Shown here one piece after another: positions 52,757-64,000 of a stretch of 64,000 nucleotides of DNA. The translations under genes and the position numbers were made by a program. Under the pieces are notes generated by a model. The model was not told the origin of the DNA and did no database searches. It was given only the letters and a program-made list of their open reading frames with translations. Positions within the stretch are counted from its first letter, which is position 1. Each line of letters starts with the position of its first letter. The stretch comes from Takakia lepidozioides (lineage: Eukaryota > Streptophyta > Takakiopsida > Takakiales > Takakiaceae): NCBI GenBank assembly GCA_030704615.1, contig CM060732.1, positions 9,610,001 through 9,674,000 of the forward strand, given 5' to 3'.

Positions 52757-53495
52757 CCCTCACCTGCTCATCAGCTGTGATTGTCCAACCAGTCACCACT
52801 TCATCCTGTAAGCTCACAGTGGCTGGTTCTTCTAGGATTTCTATTTCTCCTTCTCTTTCTTCATAGAAATGTGATGGGTAAATGCTGGTTTCTTCTTCAG
52901 TTGGTGTTGCTGTCACTACACCATAGCAGATACCTTTCAAACAACTTAGGCTTTCCAGCCGCATCTCTGCAACCTGCTCCCACTCTGGGTGTGCAGCAAA
53001 TAGGGTAGCTTCCTGCTCCTCATCCAATCCTCCTTTCCAGTCATACTCTCTGACTCCTCGAGGTCTTCTTGTAGCAGGTAATCTACTAGATTTCTTTGTG
53101 GTAATTTGTATCTCGTGTATCCCATTATGCACGGTTAGTAACTGAGAATTCCAGTCATGGAATACCCTAGCCTGTTTCAGCCACGGACGTCCCAATAATA
53201 AGGAGTAAGCCTCATGACTTCATCCATTTTCAACACAGTTACTGTGATCATAAAGATCATCTTCTGTATCTGTATCTTAACTCCTCTTATTAATCCCAAT
53301 GGCTGTACACTTCTTTGATCTGCCATTGTTACTGTAAATGGGGCTGGTTTCATGTTAGTTAGACCAAGCTTCTTCCTTAATTGGTCTGTCATGATATTTA
53401 CTCCAGAACCACCATCTATCAGTACATCAGTTAGTTCTGTGCTTCCAATTCTCAATTGGATTACTGGCATAGAATCATCAAAGTCCATGATGTTT
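52757..53495 (-). pseudogene. Protease region, element C
   Basis: Same as element A: LTDVLIDGGSGVNIMTDQLR and GRPWLKQARVFHDWN, with a 1-bp loss near 53213 that breaks the frame between VLKMDEVM and the LLLGRPWL motif. It keeps TGG where element A has TAG in the linker. Confidence 0.85.
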
Positions 53496-56270
53496 CTCTC
53501 GCCCTTCCGGCTTCACATTATAACTGGTCACCTTGCTGTTCAGGTCTGTGTTTCCTGTCTCTTGGGCAATTCGATTGATTGCTTGATACAGCCTGTGTCT
53601 ACAATAAGGTGCCACAGCTAATAGCTGTCCATGGTAATTTCTGCTTTGGTCTGGCATATTACTTCAGTCAAAGTCTCTTCATTACTTTGCATGTCTGCAT
53701 CCTTTTTCTTCCTTTCTTCCTCACTCCCTTCTTTTTCTCCATCCGAATCAGAGGAATCTGCCCAAGAATATCAGTACTCTTTTGCATTTCCCTTATAGTA
53801 TCTGCCACTTCCTTGTGCAATTCCTTCTCATCTTTCCAAGTCTCTCATCTTCAGGCATATCATTGCCACTTCCATTATCATCTTCTTTCCTCTTCTACTG
53901 GAGGTATTAGTTTGGCTTTACTTCTTCTCTTACTATCATTGTACTTACTTCTGGTACAACACATGGCCTAACCATGTGAGCTGCCACCACTGGGCCCTCA
54001 TTCACAGGAGCTCTCATCTCATTCTGGTGTCTTATCCAGAATGAACAGGCTTGCCTTGCGATGTCCTGGCTGATTTCAATAGTAACATAGCTCTTCACCA
54101 TTGGGTCCTTCGCCCTTGTCTGTTCTGGATTATTTCTATAATCTGATTCCCGGGCTGGTAATTCCCCTTGGATTACCCTGATAGTTGCCTCTGGAATTTC
54201 CTTGGTAATTCCCTCTTGAATTACCTCTCCCTTCCATGCCATTGTTATAACCACCAGACCTACCATAGTGGTCCTGATCATTGTTTCTTCTTGGCTGGGG
54301 CTGCACCTAATGCACCCTTACTTGCCTAGGTTCTCTTACAGCTGTCCTTCCTGTTGTAAGTAACAATTCTCAGTTAGAATGGTTATCCATTTTACAGATA
54401 GTACAGTGTTTCTCCTTCATGTGGCATTCTGTGGTGGTATGGCCTTCATTCTGGCACTTTGCACACCATACACCCTTCCTCCAATGTGTTGCAAGCCTCT
54501 GTGGCATACTTCTTCAAGATTTCTTCCAATTTTTTTTCATAGTTATCCCTCTTCAACTTCTCCTTTCTCTTACTCTTTCTTTTTAGTTCTTCTTGCTTCT
54601 TCATCTGACTCATCCTCAGAGTCCTCATCTTCCTTTTTCTCTCTCCTGAGCATTCCAATTGCTCAATTTTGTTTGCAGTTTCAAATGCCTGCCTCCACTG
54701 TATTATGGGGTAACATATCACTTTCTTTTGCAACTCTGGTCTTAGTCCACTCACAAACCAAGTCTCTGTAAACCGGGCGCTGGTACTGCAGCCAGCTTTT
54801 CCATCATCAATTCCATCTTCTCCATATACTCTTCACAGTTTCATGCTTCTTCTACTTCAGCTGTTGTAAACTTCCATACACTTCATCCTCAGTTTTACTT
54901 GTCCTGAAACCTATTTCGAAATGGTTGTATTCAAGCCATTCAGGGTTAGAAATGAATTATCAGGAATCTGCTACCATTCACTTGCTTTCTTGATAAGTGA
55001 ACAAGGAAACATCTCATCTGGCATCATCGCCTTGCTTTCTTGATAAGTGACCATGAAACAGTCTCATCCTTTGGCATCATCGCCATTCTCATTGTTCACT
55101 AATACACATTGCTCAAATTGGCTAATGTGTACATCGGATCCCCCTTTCCTGATATATTGGAAAAGGTGGTTTTTCCCTGTTTGGTGTAACCCCATCTGTG
55201 GCCCGAACCTTCTGCCCACTGACAGGTGCTGGCACCCTTGCTGGTGCTGTCCTTCTGGACCTTCGTTTTTTGTGGTGGATCTTCCAACCAGTGGTGGCCA
55301 ACTGAGCAATCCCGCTGCTTCTAGCCCCCTATATTCACAGTTTCACATTCCACAGCTCAGTTGCACTCCTTCCACACTCCCCCCTGTTATTTGGTTTTTT
55401 TGCCCGTGTTTTGTAAACACCTTTGTCCCTTCCTCCCTGACTGTTTTGTGTCGTTTTTTCTTCCCTGTGTTCTCCCTGCTTCTAGCCCCACTATATTCAC
55501 AGTCTCCCTGCTTCTAGCCCCACTATATTCACAGTATTCCCAGCTTTCAGTTGCACTACTTCCCACACGTCCCATTCCCCCCGAGCCAGATCCATGCCCG
55601 CCCGCCTATCCCCCTGGTTCGCCTGGCGGATGTTCCGGCAGGGGTTTTCGTTGGCTTGTGATCAGAGTGCTCCACTTGATCCAGGTCCAACGGGTTGGGA
55701 TGTCCTGGTTTGTAGTCTCACCTCAGCTGTTTGGGTCTACTTCTTCATATTCTTCCTCTTCAATTTCTTCTCTCTGTTTTCATCCTCCAATTCTGCCCTT
55801 GGGTTTCTTGGTCACTCATGTAACCAATCACTGTAATGGGGTTGGAGAGTCTGAACTCTCCGTTGGCTCTGCCAATCCTCTTCTCCTTCTTCATCACCTT
55901 CTACTTCAGAAAACTGGAGTTCCGCTGCTTTTGGTGTTCCATGCCAACTCTTAACAAAGATTTCCTGTCAAGTCTTTTATCCAAGGATTGTACCTCAGAT
56001 CTTTCATTCACCCACTCGTGATTGATCTTCTTCCTGACCACATTCCCTTAATCCTTCTTTGCCAAAGAAACAGAATGAGTGGATCCAACTCTAGTTCTTC
56101 TTCCGGTATAGGTGATGTACTCTTTGATCTTAATGGTGTGCGAGGTCCAGATGATTCCCCCTATGTCTATTCCTCTCTCCCAAAGAGTGGATAATTAGCT
56201 TTCAGATAGCTTTCTCTTTTTGCTGAATATCTATGGCGTCTGTCTTTCTCTTTCATCACCTCATGTCCCA
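53496..56270 (-). pseudogene. gag and nucleocapsid of element C (many indels)
   Basis: Recognisable from the empty MULE1 target site (about 54260), the TAG after VRVH (about 54312), capsid fragments (SGLRPELQKK, YIRKGGSDVHISQFEQCV) and the acidic N-terminal region. Single-base losses and gains, mostly in short homopolymers, occur every 20-80 bp, and a 60-bp stretch near 55000-55080 is partly duplicated. No frame longer than about 170 codons survives. Confidence 0.8.
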
Positions 56271-56856
56271 TGTCTTTCATTTCTTTTAATGTGGCAATAA
56301 CCAAAACTCTCTTCTGTAATATCTCTCGTATAGTGCCCTCTGGTTTCTTTCAAGCTTCAATGCACCCTTGGCTATACTTGAAGTCTTCCGTTACCCTATA
56401 ACCATATGGCAAACGTCTGAAAGTTGTTTCTTGGGTGTGAGTTTGATCCACAAATATCCCTTTGGAATCCAATTTCTTTACCAATACAAGCTCTTCATGC
56501 ATATGGTATAAACATTCACCTTTCTTTCCTTCCCAGCCTTCAAACTCTACTCGCTTAAATGGATAGCAATGCTACACATAAACCATGTGGTAACCAACGT
56601 GCTTTCCTCTACAGGCTACCTGATAAATCTTTTATCACTCCTTTCTCCAACCCCATTCCCGGATCAGCATCATGCACTCGCTTAGAATATTTTCTTTACA
56701 ACCGTCTGGCAATTCCAAGAACCTTTGAAAGAATTGTTTTTGGACAATCTTCTTCCTTCGATTCCCCAGGGAATTTGATTCACTTCAAATTCTTTAATGG
56801 TCCATCCACCATGATCCCACCAGATGCCTGTCACATCTGGTTGTTCATGTCTCAGG
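56271..56856 (-). pseudogene. Leader ORF remnant, element C
   Basis: Nucleotide match to the leader ORF of element A (34059-34589) throughout but broken by at least eight 1-2-bp indels. Confidence 0.75.
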
Positions 56857-56874
56857 TCCCCAGTATGGTCGCCA
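56857..56874 (-). other. Primer-binding site, element C
   Basis: TGGCGACCATACTGGGGA on the minus strand, two bases after the LTR end at 56877. Confidence 0.87.
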
Positions 56875-56876
56875 AA

Positions 56877-57914
56877 TGCATCACCGGCTTTTCCTCACCC
56901 ATCCCTTCGCTATTCGAGGCGGCAACTCCAAGATAGAAGAGTTGGAAATCTCTAAGTACTCAGCCCGCGGCAGAACAATCAGTCATGACCTACAGCTAGT
57001 GTATCATGGGGTTGCCTATTTGTTCCCTTTTTGGCATTCATGTTAGCTAGCTTACCATTGTAATTAAGTATCAATTTGCTTTAATCAATCTATGGATTCC
57101 ATCAACCACTCATCCATTCATATCCCCAGCTTCACTCAGATCTCTCTACACAGTGTGTTGTATCGTAAAAGTATCCGATTATGATTTATCAGGTATCAGG
57201 CCGAATCCATTGTGGTCTCTAATCTGCTCTACCAATCATTACAAACAACAAAACAACACCTTGCATATATCAAGCATCTTCTATCTCATCTCTCTCTATC
57301 TTACGTCCGTTCTCATCTCTGCCCGATCCCCTCTCCTCCCTGACCAAGAAGTCCTCCACCCAAATGATATCCCCTCCAAATTCCCCGCTTCTCCTTTATC
57401 TTCCTATCCTACCCGTGTTCTTCTAACCTTTCCCTCACTAACCGTCGTCTGTGAACTAACATGTTCCCTTCGCAAGTGTTGTTCCCCACAGTCGTTCCCT
57501 GTCCTGCTCTCCGTTCCCTATGATCGTGATAGCTGTGTCAAGCTGTGACTGGCTGTGTGAAACTGTGACGGGCTGTCTGGCTGTGCGACTGTGTTTGCTA
57601 TGTCGGGCTGTGACTGGCTGTGTGGTCGTGTGTCGGCTGTGTCGGGCTGTGTCGGCTGTGATGGATGTGTCGTTGTGAATGACTGTGACGGCCTGTGTCG
57701 GCTGTGATGACTGTAACTGGGCTGTGTTGGCTGTGTCGGCTGTGACGGGCTGTGTGGCTGTGTTGGCTGTGACTACTGTGACGGCTGTTAAACCCCCCTC
57801 TACAGTGCGCTGCTGTCACCCCTAAGGCTCCTGGTTGGTCTCAGTCTGTGCAAAAATTAAGGGTAACCCTACAGATCCCGTATAAGTGTCTAAGTCCCCG
57901 ACAGTCCTCTAACA
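56877..57914 (-). repeat. 5' LTR of element C
   Basis: About 1038 bp, TGTTAGAGG (57914) to TGCA (56877). It aligns with the LTR of element A throughout, with many small indels, and has the GGCTGTG repeat tract at 57530-57790. It abuts the MULE3 fragment on the right. Confidence 0.9.
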
Positions 57915-58310
57915 ATGTCAAGCAGGCCGATCTGTATCCTGCCGTAGGGCCTTGTGCAGCTCGTTGAAACATCAGTGTTGGAGCATGGATGAAGACGTCA
58001 CTGCGGATATGCAACTCATGCGCTTCAGAAATGTAATAAAGGTGTTTGCAAGGGGACGTATGCTGCATTCTTTGATTCCATAACAAGGAAGTCCTCACAG
58101 TTGCAAGCTGGGTACTGAGAAACCGTGCATTGCATACCTACATTGCGCGCAGCAGACCCAGCTGTTTGACACTTAAATATGCGCCCCATCCCGGGGTGAG
58201 GAACATCCCCCTGCAACCTTGCACTAGATGCAGGGCATTGCAAGAGCATTGGCCATCCTGGTGTCGTTTGCCTTTGTTGGTGGCCTCCGTCTTTTTCAGT
58301 TTCACCCCAC
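57915..58310 (-). pseudogene. MULE3 transposase C-terminal fragment with SWIM finger
   Basis: Two frames: YPACNCEDF then CKHLYYISEAHELHI, DVFIHAPTLMF. The C-x-C...C-x-H spacing is that of a SWIM zinc finger and it aligns with MULE2 (NCTCPDF, PCKHLYFIF, DNFIHQATMSF). One frameshift lies between the Cys pairs. Element C seems to have inserted at its C-terminal end. Confidence 0.75.
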
Positions 58311-58339
58311 TGATGGGTGGGCCAAGCTGCGGGGTCACC

Positions 58340-59085
58340 CACCGTATGCGGGGCGAAGAGATAGGTAATAGTGCCTCTCTCTATACACCATTGAAAGGGT
58401 GTATGCTTTGTGGTCACCTTGTATGAGGTCCTGAATGCCATAGTGTTGCGTTCAATTTGGTGTCCCAATCTGTACGATTGGCAATTTAACTATCTTGGTT
58501 AAGATAGTGCATAATATTTTTGTTGGTAGATTTGGGCCTGACCGTTTCCTTGCGATAGTAAGCAGTACTCTGTGATGTTAATCATGAACTCCGCCGTCAA
58601 GCATTTTATGGTATCATTTATGAAATGTGATCCCTGATCACTAACGAATTCCCGTGGACAACCAAATCATGTGATGATGTTTTCATATAAGAATTTGGCT
58701 GTTGATCTTGCAGTGTTGTCTCTTAGTGCCTTGCCTCTACCCATTGGTAGTGTAGTCAGTGGCTGTTAGGATGTATTGTTTTTGTGTGTACCCTTGCTGG
58801 AGGTTAATGGGTCCCCCACGAGTCTAAGCCCCCAGCGCTGACATGGTTCTGTTGGTAGTATTGGGTGTAGATTCCCTTCCCCGTTCGTTCTAGTCTCTGT
58901 CCCATTCCTCTGGCAGACATCCACTGTTACAGTGTACATAAGTATCTCCAAATAGGTAGGCCACCAGTAGCCTGCTAGTAATATTTGTCTTTGTGTGTCA
59001 GGTCCGAACTGAAGTGTCCACCTGCATTCCTTCATGTAGTTTTCTCTCCTTATTGTTTTTGGCTTGGGGCTTTGTTTACACATCT
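58340..59085 (-). pseudogene. Gypsy integrase fragment F
   Basis: FRTSYKVTTKHTPFQW (58395-58440) and, further right, ILLAGYWWPTYLEILMYTVT with the following zinc module remnant and LPTEPCQRWGLRLVGDP match the integrase of element A but are much more diverged and broken by stops. Catalytic motifs between them (FVSDQGSHF-like at about 58640) are recognisable at the nucleotide level only. Confidence 0.75.
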
Positions 59086-59149
59086 TCTCATTATGGAGTC
59101 ATTCCTCTTTTGTACAAGTCCCCTTTGATTAATGTGTATGGCTTGCTTT

Positions 59150-59420
59150 TCATTAAAGTTTCCTCCCAACGACGCAATGGCGTGAGCGTTGCACGTGAGC
59201 GCAGCGAGCGTACGCTCAACGCAGGAGTGACGTGGCGTGAGCCTGCACACACGCTGACATGGCGTGAGCGTCATGTCAGCAGCTATGTGACGGTAAATGA
59301 TGACGTGGCACTGTCCGTCAACTTCCACGTCGCATTACATGCGCCGCCTATAAAACCGTGGAATGGTCCTATGACCCGTGAATTAATGCAGGGAATCTTG
59401 CCTAAAGAATCAAGACGAGC
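59150..59420 (+). promoter_or_regulatory. Promoter-like region
   Basis: GCGTGAGCG repeats (59180-59270), TGACGTGGCA (about 59301) and CTATAAAACC (about 59350) with no coding sequence after it that I recognise. It could be part of an LTR or of a MULE end. Activity is unproven. Confidence 0.3.
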
Positions 59421-59702
59421 GTTGAGGCCTACAATTGCAGCATCCACATTGTGCATTACAATGCTTGTTTCACACTTTTACAATACAAGACGACAAATAT
59501 CCTCACAAGTGTGCGCCATAAAGGCTGCCCACGAGAAGACTTCTCCCTCCTCAATAACAATGAGAGTTTGATCATCTTCAAAAGATGATTGTAGTGCATA
59601 GCGACAGCAAGACATGTAGACTTTGAACGGTGCAATGACAAATGTGCACTACCTAAAAGTTGTCATTCAGACCTCACTCCACTCCGTATATTGGAGGCCA
59701 TA
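59421..59702. other. No gene recognised
   Basis: Downstream flank of the MULE2 transposase. No terminal inverted repeat was found by eye. Confidence 0.4.
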
Positions 59703-62700
59703 TCATTGCACAGCCGACGAATTGATGTGAATTACACATTTCAAATCATGGTCATCCACATACCACATTACATAGTTCATGCTACCCATGTGTTGTATCC
59801 CGCTGCAAATAGTATCGACCTCGTTGAAACTCATAGTGGCCTGGTGAATGAAGTTGTCACGTTTGGGATCGCAAACCATCCTCCTCAAAAATATGAAATA
59901 CAAATGTTTGCAGGGTATGAATTTACCTCTCTTGCCCAAACTGGTTGATAGCATATTCACAAAATCAGGACATGTGCAATTGGGGAAATTGGAAACCGTG
60001 ATGTCGTAGGTCCTGTCATGAACAGCAGATGTGGAAGTGATGATTGTGAATACCCGACCATATCCTGGATCGGGTACTTCCGTGGTGCTTCCGACACGAG
60101 CTTGGAGCATTCTTGCGGACTCCACTTTGCCAAAGTGTTCAGCGGTTGGAGGAAACGCCGAACGAGCTTTCCATCTCGTTTGGTTGGCCACAAGTCAGGA
60201 TTTGCCAGGGGGACCCGCGGAGACGCAGAAGTAGTAGCACATGCATGGAGTTGGGGTTGTCTCGCAGGGAAAAACCTGCCTCCTCCAGCATTTCAATCTC
60301 CAAAGCTGAGATGTGTTCCCACCTTCACGGGCCAAAGGTTGGAGGAGATGGCTTCATCACTACGGAAGGACGCACAGTTCCATGCACACATCTGGCACAA
60401 TCATCTGTGCAGAACCAGAACTTGTGTTTCTTGGCTTCTGGTTGACCGTATGGACGCATCAAGCCCGTGAAAGTCGGAGCAGGAGTTCGGGCACCACCTC
60501 TGGATATAGATGAAGTGCACTTCTCGAAATTAGTTGCCCTGATCGCTGTACATTTCACACAGACCCGACACTTGTGCGTTCTATGTGCCAAACGTGTCGG
60601 GGCATGCGGACTCAAGCACATCAAGGGGTTGTTTCTCTCTCTCCTGCAACCATTCAGTGGCACGGTTTGATGCTGGAGCTTGCCGTCGTGTTGGAGGTTC
60701 CTCCACAATGGAGGTTCCGGGACATGAGCTGTCATGCAGGGGAACACGAGGCTTCGAGAAGTTATCACGGTCTGCCCTGTGGGAATCTGAATCCGAACCA
60801 GGTGGAGTGTTCAATTTCCTCTTACAGGAGCCGAATCTCTCCTCCCCTTCAAGATGGGGAACTCTAGAAACAAGTGGCGTTCCCTGGGCATACATGCTCA
60901 CCGCCCGTGCTATCTTGATTGGATCCCCAGATCTTTTGCAGCACGCAACATCAACTCCCATTTGTCCCGGACCCTTGCCACCAACCCCACCTCGTAAGAA
61001 ATCACGGTATCGGGTTTGTTGTTGCAAGGCACGTATCAAATCATCTGTTGTTGCCACATACAAATCCCTAATCCCGACCTCGTTTCCCAGACTGCTGCAA
61101 CCATGCATTGTGCACAGTTTCTTCTGCCAAATTGCAAGATGGCATGTCCGCCATTTCCTCAATGGACATGTTCTGCAAAGAGGATAACCACACTTCAAAA
61201 TAGTGCACAGGAAACAACATAAAAGAAAGCAATGAGTCAAAATATGGAAGCAAATGTATGAATAAAGCATGAAATAGAAGCCTCGTACCATTGTCATGGC
61301 TGCTCCCCACTGTCTATACCGGAAGTGCCAAAACGCCAGCCAATCTTCCAATGCTCTCATACTCTCAAGTGATGCAGCTCCAGAAGAGAACCACCAGGCA
61401 CGAATTGTCTGGAACAAAGTGTCCGCCTCCTTCATTGTTCTAGCATCTTTGTACTCTTTGCACAATTTACGGTGCTGAGTCTGCATCTCTGGTTTTGATG
61501 TCCGACTTTGTATGTTTTTCCAGAGATTGTGTCCAATGGAATAGACATGTACGCTCTCTTCCTGGCATAGGCACTTTGGGTCGCCCGATCCGAAGACAAT
61601 ACGAACAGCATTGAAATTTGCTTGAGCACTATCCGCCATGAAACCTGCGAAATTTGGAGATGGCAGCCCATGGCAGCCCATGACACGTATCAGGGAATTC
61701 CACATGAGCTTCTGGGATTCCGTATCCTCGGATTGCATGTCACAAACTGCAATTGTCATAACTCGTTGGTACACTGGATCGTAGACATGACAAGCCATTG
61801 TCGTCCAATCCTTCACTCGTTTCACATGATCAAACATAAGAAACAGTTCTGCAAGTCCCCAGTCTTCTGCATCCGCTTCACGAGGCTAACCCCACTGCCC
61901 CTCCCCAACAGTCGACATTTTGAAAAGAAAAACTTTGATGGCACCTTTACCTGGGAATACATTGTCCTGGATGTAATCGTACTTGCTCACTCGTTTCAAT
62001 TCCAAAATATTGTCTATGTAGCCTCTGATCCCAGAGCCCATTCTCAATGCATTGATCTGATGCCGAATGTTAGGTGAACTTAAAGTGGAGAAATGATCCA
62101 TGACCAGGTCCAATGCTGCACCGTCAAGTTTAGTCCCCACAGAATCTCCTTCACTCAAAATATGGCTTTCCAAGAAGGACTTGCTTGCGCCAAGAGCAAT
62201 TGCAGATGTTGTTGCGGATGGGTTTCTCCCGAACTCCTGTTTGATCAACCTCGATACTGTCTCAACACTCTCCCTGTAATCCCCCTTCGAGACAGGATGG
62301 TTATGGAATCCAAAATGCACACGCTCTCGTCATTGTATTCAAACGGTGACAACATAGTACATTCTTGCTCCGCAGAGCGCCAAGCAGGATGCACAAGTTT
62401 GCAGAATTTGCAGACGAAAGTGTTTGCCGGTGGAGGGGCAGTCCCAGGCTGAAATGGATTTTCCGCCAGACCCTCCCATTCGCTTTGATTATGAACCCCA
62501 GACTGAAGAAAGTGTCTGCAATTCAAATTATCACACCTAAGGTGTCCATTGCAAACTGTCCTCCTGAAAACACAGCTTGTCATCATTCTGAATATTGGAT
62601 GTTTTTGTTCTGCACCACGGGTGCCCGTCGTGTTTCTTGTCCATTCCATGCATCATGATTGTTACACCTCCAACTCGCGGAGGAGGAGGCAGCTCGAATA

Positions 62701-63297
62701 GGATATCGCCATCAAAAGTCTCCGGCAAGAACTTCACAGGCACCTGCTTCAAAGATTCCCAATCAATTCCCCGCAACTCACTTTTGAATCCAGCCATTCC
62801 TCCCATCGCCCGCAATTTTGGAATGACACTACAAATCTCTTCTTCATCAGCTTCTGCAACCACAGTAGGAAGGACTGGATTTGGAATTTCACTTATGTCA
62901 TCATCGGAAGAATCCGAAAGCTCAACGATTGGAGTGGAGGAAGTCTGTTCTTTTTTTCACCACCACCCCCTCTTGTCTTCAACGACCGAAGCAGCAGTCC
63001 CGGGCGTCACATATGACCCAAGGGACTTTCACCGAGGCTCTCCAAGTACTCTGTATCGACCAGGACGCACTCTCCACTGGCTGATATGAGCCGTCTCATC
63101 ACGGTTTTGGAAAGAAATTTCACCAATTTCCCTTTCAGATCGTAAACCTCTTTCTCCAAAAAGATGGAGCCATTCTGCAGCTGAAAACGGGTAGCCAAGA
63201 CATGTTCCAGAACAATTGCAAATCCATTGTCAAGGACTTCCTGGGAGAACGGCACTGGTTTGTCGTCTGAGAAGAACTCCGCTTCAGAGGAAGCCAT
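59703..63297 (-). pseudogene. MULE2 transposase, full domain set but broken
   Basis: From the right: MASSEAEFFSDDKPVPFSQE; an acidic linker; GIDWESLKQVPVKFLPETFD and DKKHDGHPWCRTKTSNIQ; a Cys/His zinc module (CNGHLRCDNLNC, CKFC, GFHNHP) of the GCM1/WRKY type; ILELKRVSKYDYIQDN; the catalytic region (FDHVKRVKDWTTMACHVYD, AVCDMQSEDTESQ, FMADSAQANFNAVRIVFG, AFWHFRYRQWG); a 116-bp GT-AG intron (61173-61288); MSIEEMADMPSCNLAEE; a second Cys-rich module (CVKCTAIRATNFEKC, FWFCTDDCARCV); and a SWIM finger (CTCPDF...PCKHLYFIF) near the end. A TAG near 61887 and frame breaks near 62985, 62570, 62300 and 60500 make it inactive as assembled, unless some are introns. SWIM and GCM1-type fingers are known parts of Mutator-like transposases. 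Its terminal repeats were not found. Confidence 0.82.
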
Positions 63298-64000
63298 CTT
63301 CCTTCCTCGAGTATGTTTGTACCTTGCTATCGCAGATCTAGTGTAAATCGGTTTACTGCTGTCTCCAGAACACAGTTGAAGAATGAACAGAGAATATGGC
63401 GGAGGAAGCTCAGATAACGACTGTGCATATTCTGTTATTCATTCCAGATATGCAGCCGTCCATTTTAATTACTTTTCTTGTGGGCCCAGTGGTCAGAGTA
63501 TCCCTAGGGGCAGTGTCGGCAACTGTTAAAACCCGTTAATCAGAACCTCATCAATAAACCCAATAACAAAGCCGACTTCCTGGAAGCATGCCACAGGATC
63601 TGAGAATGGGATTGCAGATTAAGTAAATGTATCTATATACTACTACCAATGATCATGCGCACCTGGAAAGTTCCAAATGTGAAACGAATGTGGGGTTTGG
63701 CTAACAAGGATAACCGTGTATGATATTCCAAAATTTGTCATCAAACTCTCGTTCATTTATATTTATTTGTTTAAGACTGCGCATCAATTTCTAGGATTCG
63801 CTGTTCTTTTTAAATATTGAACCCGTTAATAAAGAAACACGCCGTTTTTTTGGGCGGCACACGTCAGACATCCATAACTGAATACGAACAGTTGTACACC
63901 ATTGCTGGCATGTGCACTAATAAGGAAACGACTATGTGTAACTGTCACGCGGGAGGGAATCCGATGCTTCTAGAGACACGCAAGAACGCAGGCAATCCCG
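63298..64000. other. 5' flank of MULE2, no gene recognised
   Basis: Upstream of the transposase start. ACCCGTTAAT occurs twice (about 63531 and 63821). No TATA box or inverted repeat could be fixed, and the element may continue beyond the window. Confidence 0.4.

Larger units (their letters stand above)
51172..57914 (-). mobile_element. Rearranged Ty3/Gypsy element C
   Basis: Same subfamily as element A (very high identity in 51172-53200). In element order: 5' LTR, primer-binding site, leader ORF remnants, gag, nucleocapsid, protease, then a deletion of about 2.2 kb that removes reverse transcriptase, RNase H and most of integrase, the integrase C-terminus, an inverted 190-bp piece, the minisatellite and the start of the post-polymerase ORF. 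It is cut at 51172 by the junction with element D, so the 3' LTR is missing. Confidence 0.88.

Overview
The window is eukaryotic and looks like a streptophyte (plant-lineage) genome. It has spliced genes with short GT-AG introns of roughly 80-150 bp, Ty3/Gypsy LTR retrotransposons of non-chromovirus architecture, and Mutator-like (MULE) transposases with GCM1/WRKY-type and SWIM zinc modules. I lean towards a charophyte alga or another early-diverging streptophyte (Chara-like), but sequence alone does not settle this. I see no rRNA or tRNA gene and no recognisable housekeeping gene. Almost everything is nested transposable elements and their satellite arrays. Two runs of exactly 500 N (14251-14750, 47751-48250) are assembly gaps.

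Layout. 1-1361: unassigned, with one (AG)n microsatellite. 1362-2400: remnant of a Gypsy integrase with a C-terminal PHD finger (minus). 2445-4767: truncated Gypsy element B (plus: LTR, primer-binding site, leader ORF, start of gag), fused to a 490-bp fragment of a DNA-methyltransferase-like gene (4766-5256). 5257-14250: a DNA element whose left terminus matches the right end of MULE1; it carries an apparently intact 10-exon gene (5478-11903, minus) and an 85-bp satellite running into a gap. 14751-35655: nearly complete Gypsy element A (minus), interrupted by MULE1 (24278-32317), which is flanked by a 9-bp target duplication. 35656-37093: unassigned. 37094-47750: a second cargo-bearing element with a divergent pair of paralogous unknown genes, palindrome arrays and a decayed second copy of the 10-exon gene. 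48251-51171: Gypsy element D (plus, truncated). 51172-57914: rearranged Gypsy element C (minus). 57915-59085: a MULE transposase C-terminal scrap and a Gypsy integrase scrap. 59703-63297: a decayed long MULE transposase gene (MULE2). 63298-64000: unassigned.

The most interesting content is the 10-exon gene family. I could place every splice junction of copy 1, and the exons sum to 4485 bp (1494 codons plus stop). The predicted protein joins a basic/disordered N-terminus, a ParB/sulfiredoxin-like domain (DGNHRLLAW motif), a conserved helical region, and a circularly ordered (beta-class-like) DNA amino-methyltransferase fold (CDMILLDIPDG, then DLTCGTGASMWAG) with an acidic tail. ParB-methyltransferase fusions are familiar from phages and bacterial mobile DNA; a spliced eukaryotic version inside a MULE-like element is not something I can place.

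The elements carrying this gene, and MULE1 with the same ends, all contain large arrays built on one palindromic core (GAAATnCGGCGCCGnATTTC), although the rest of each repeat unit differs. Single palindromes also lie in three introns of copy 2. A working hypothesis is that the ParB-methyltransferase protein reads or modifies these arrays, analogous to parS sites for bacterial ParB, or to the motif-binding anti-silencing proteins of VANDAL-type MULEs. This is inference and testable.
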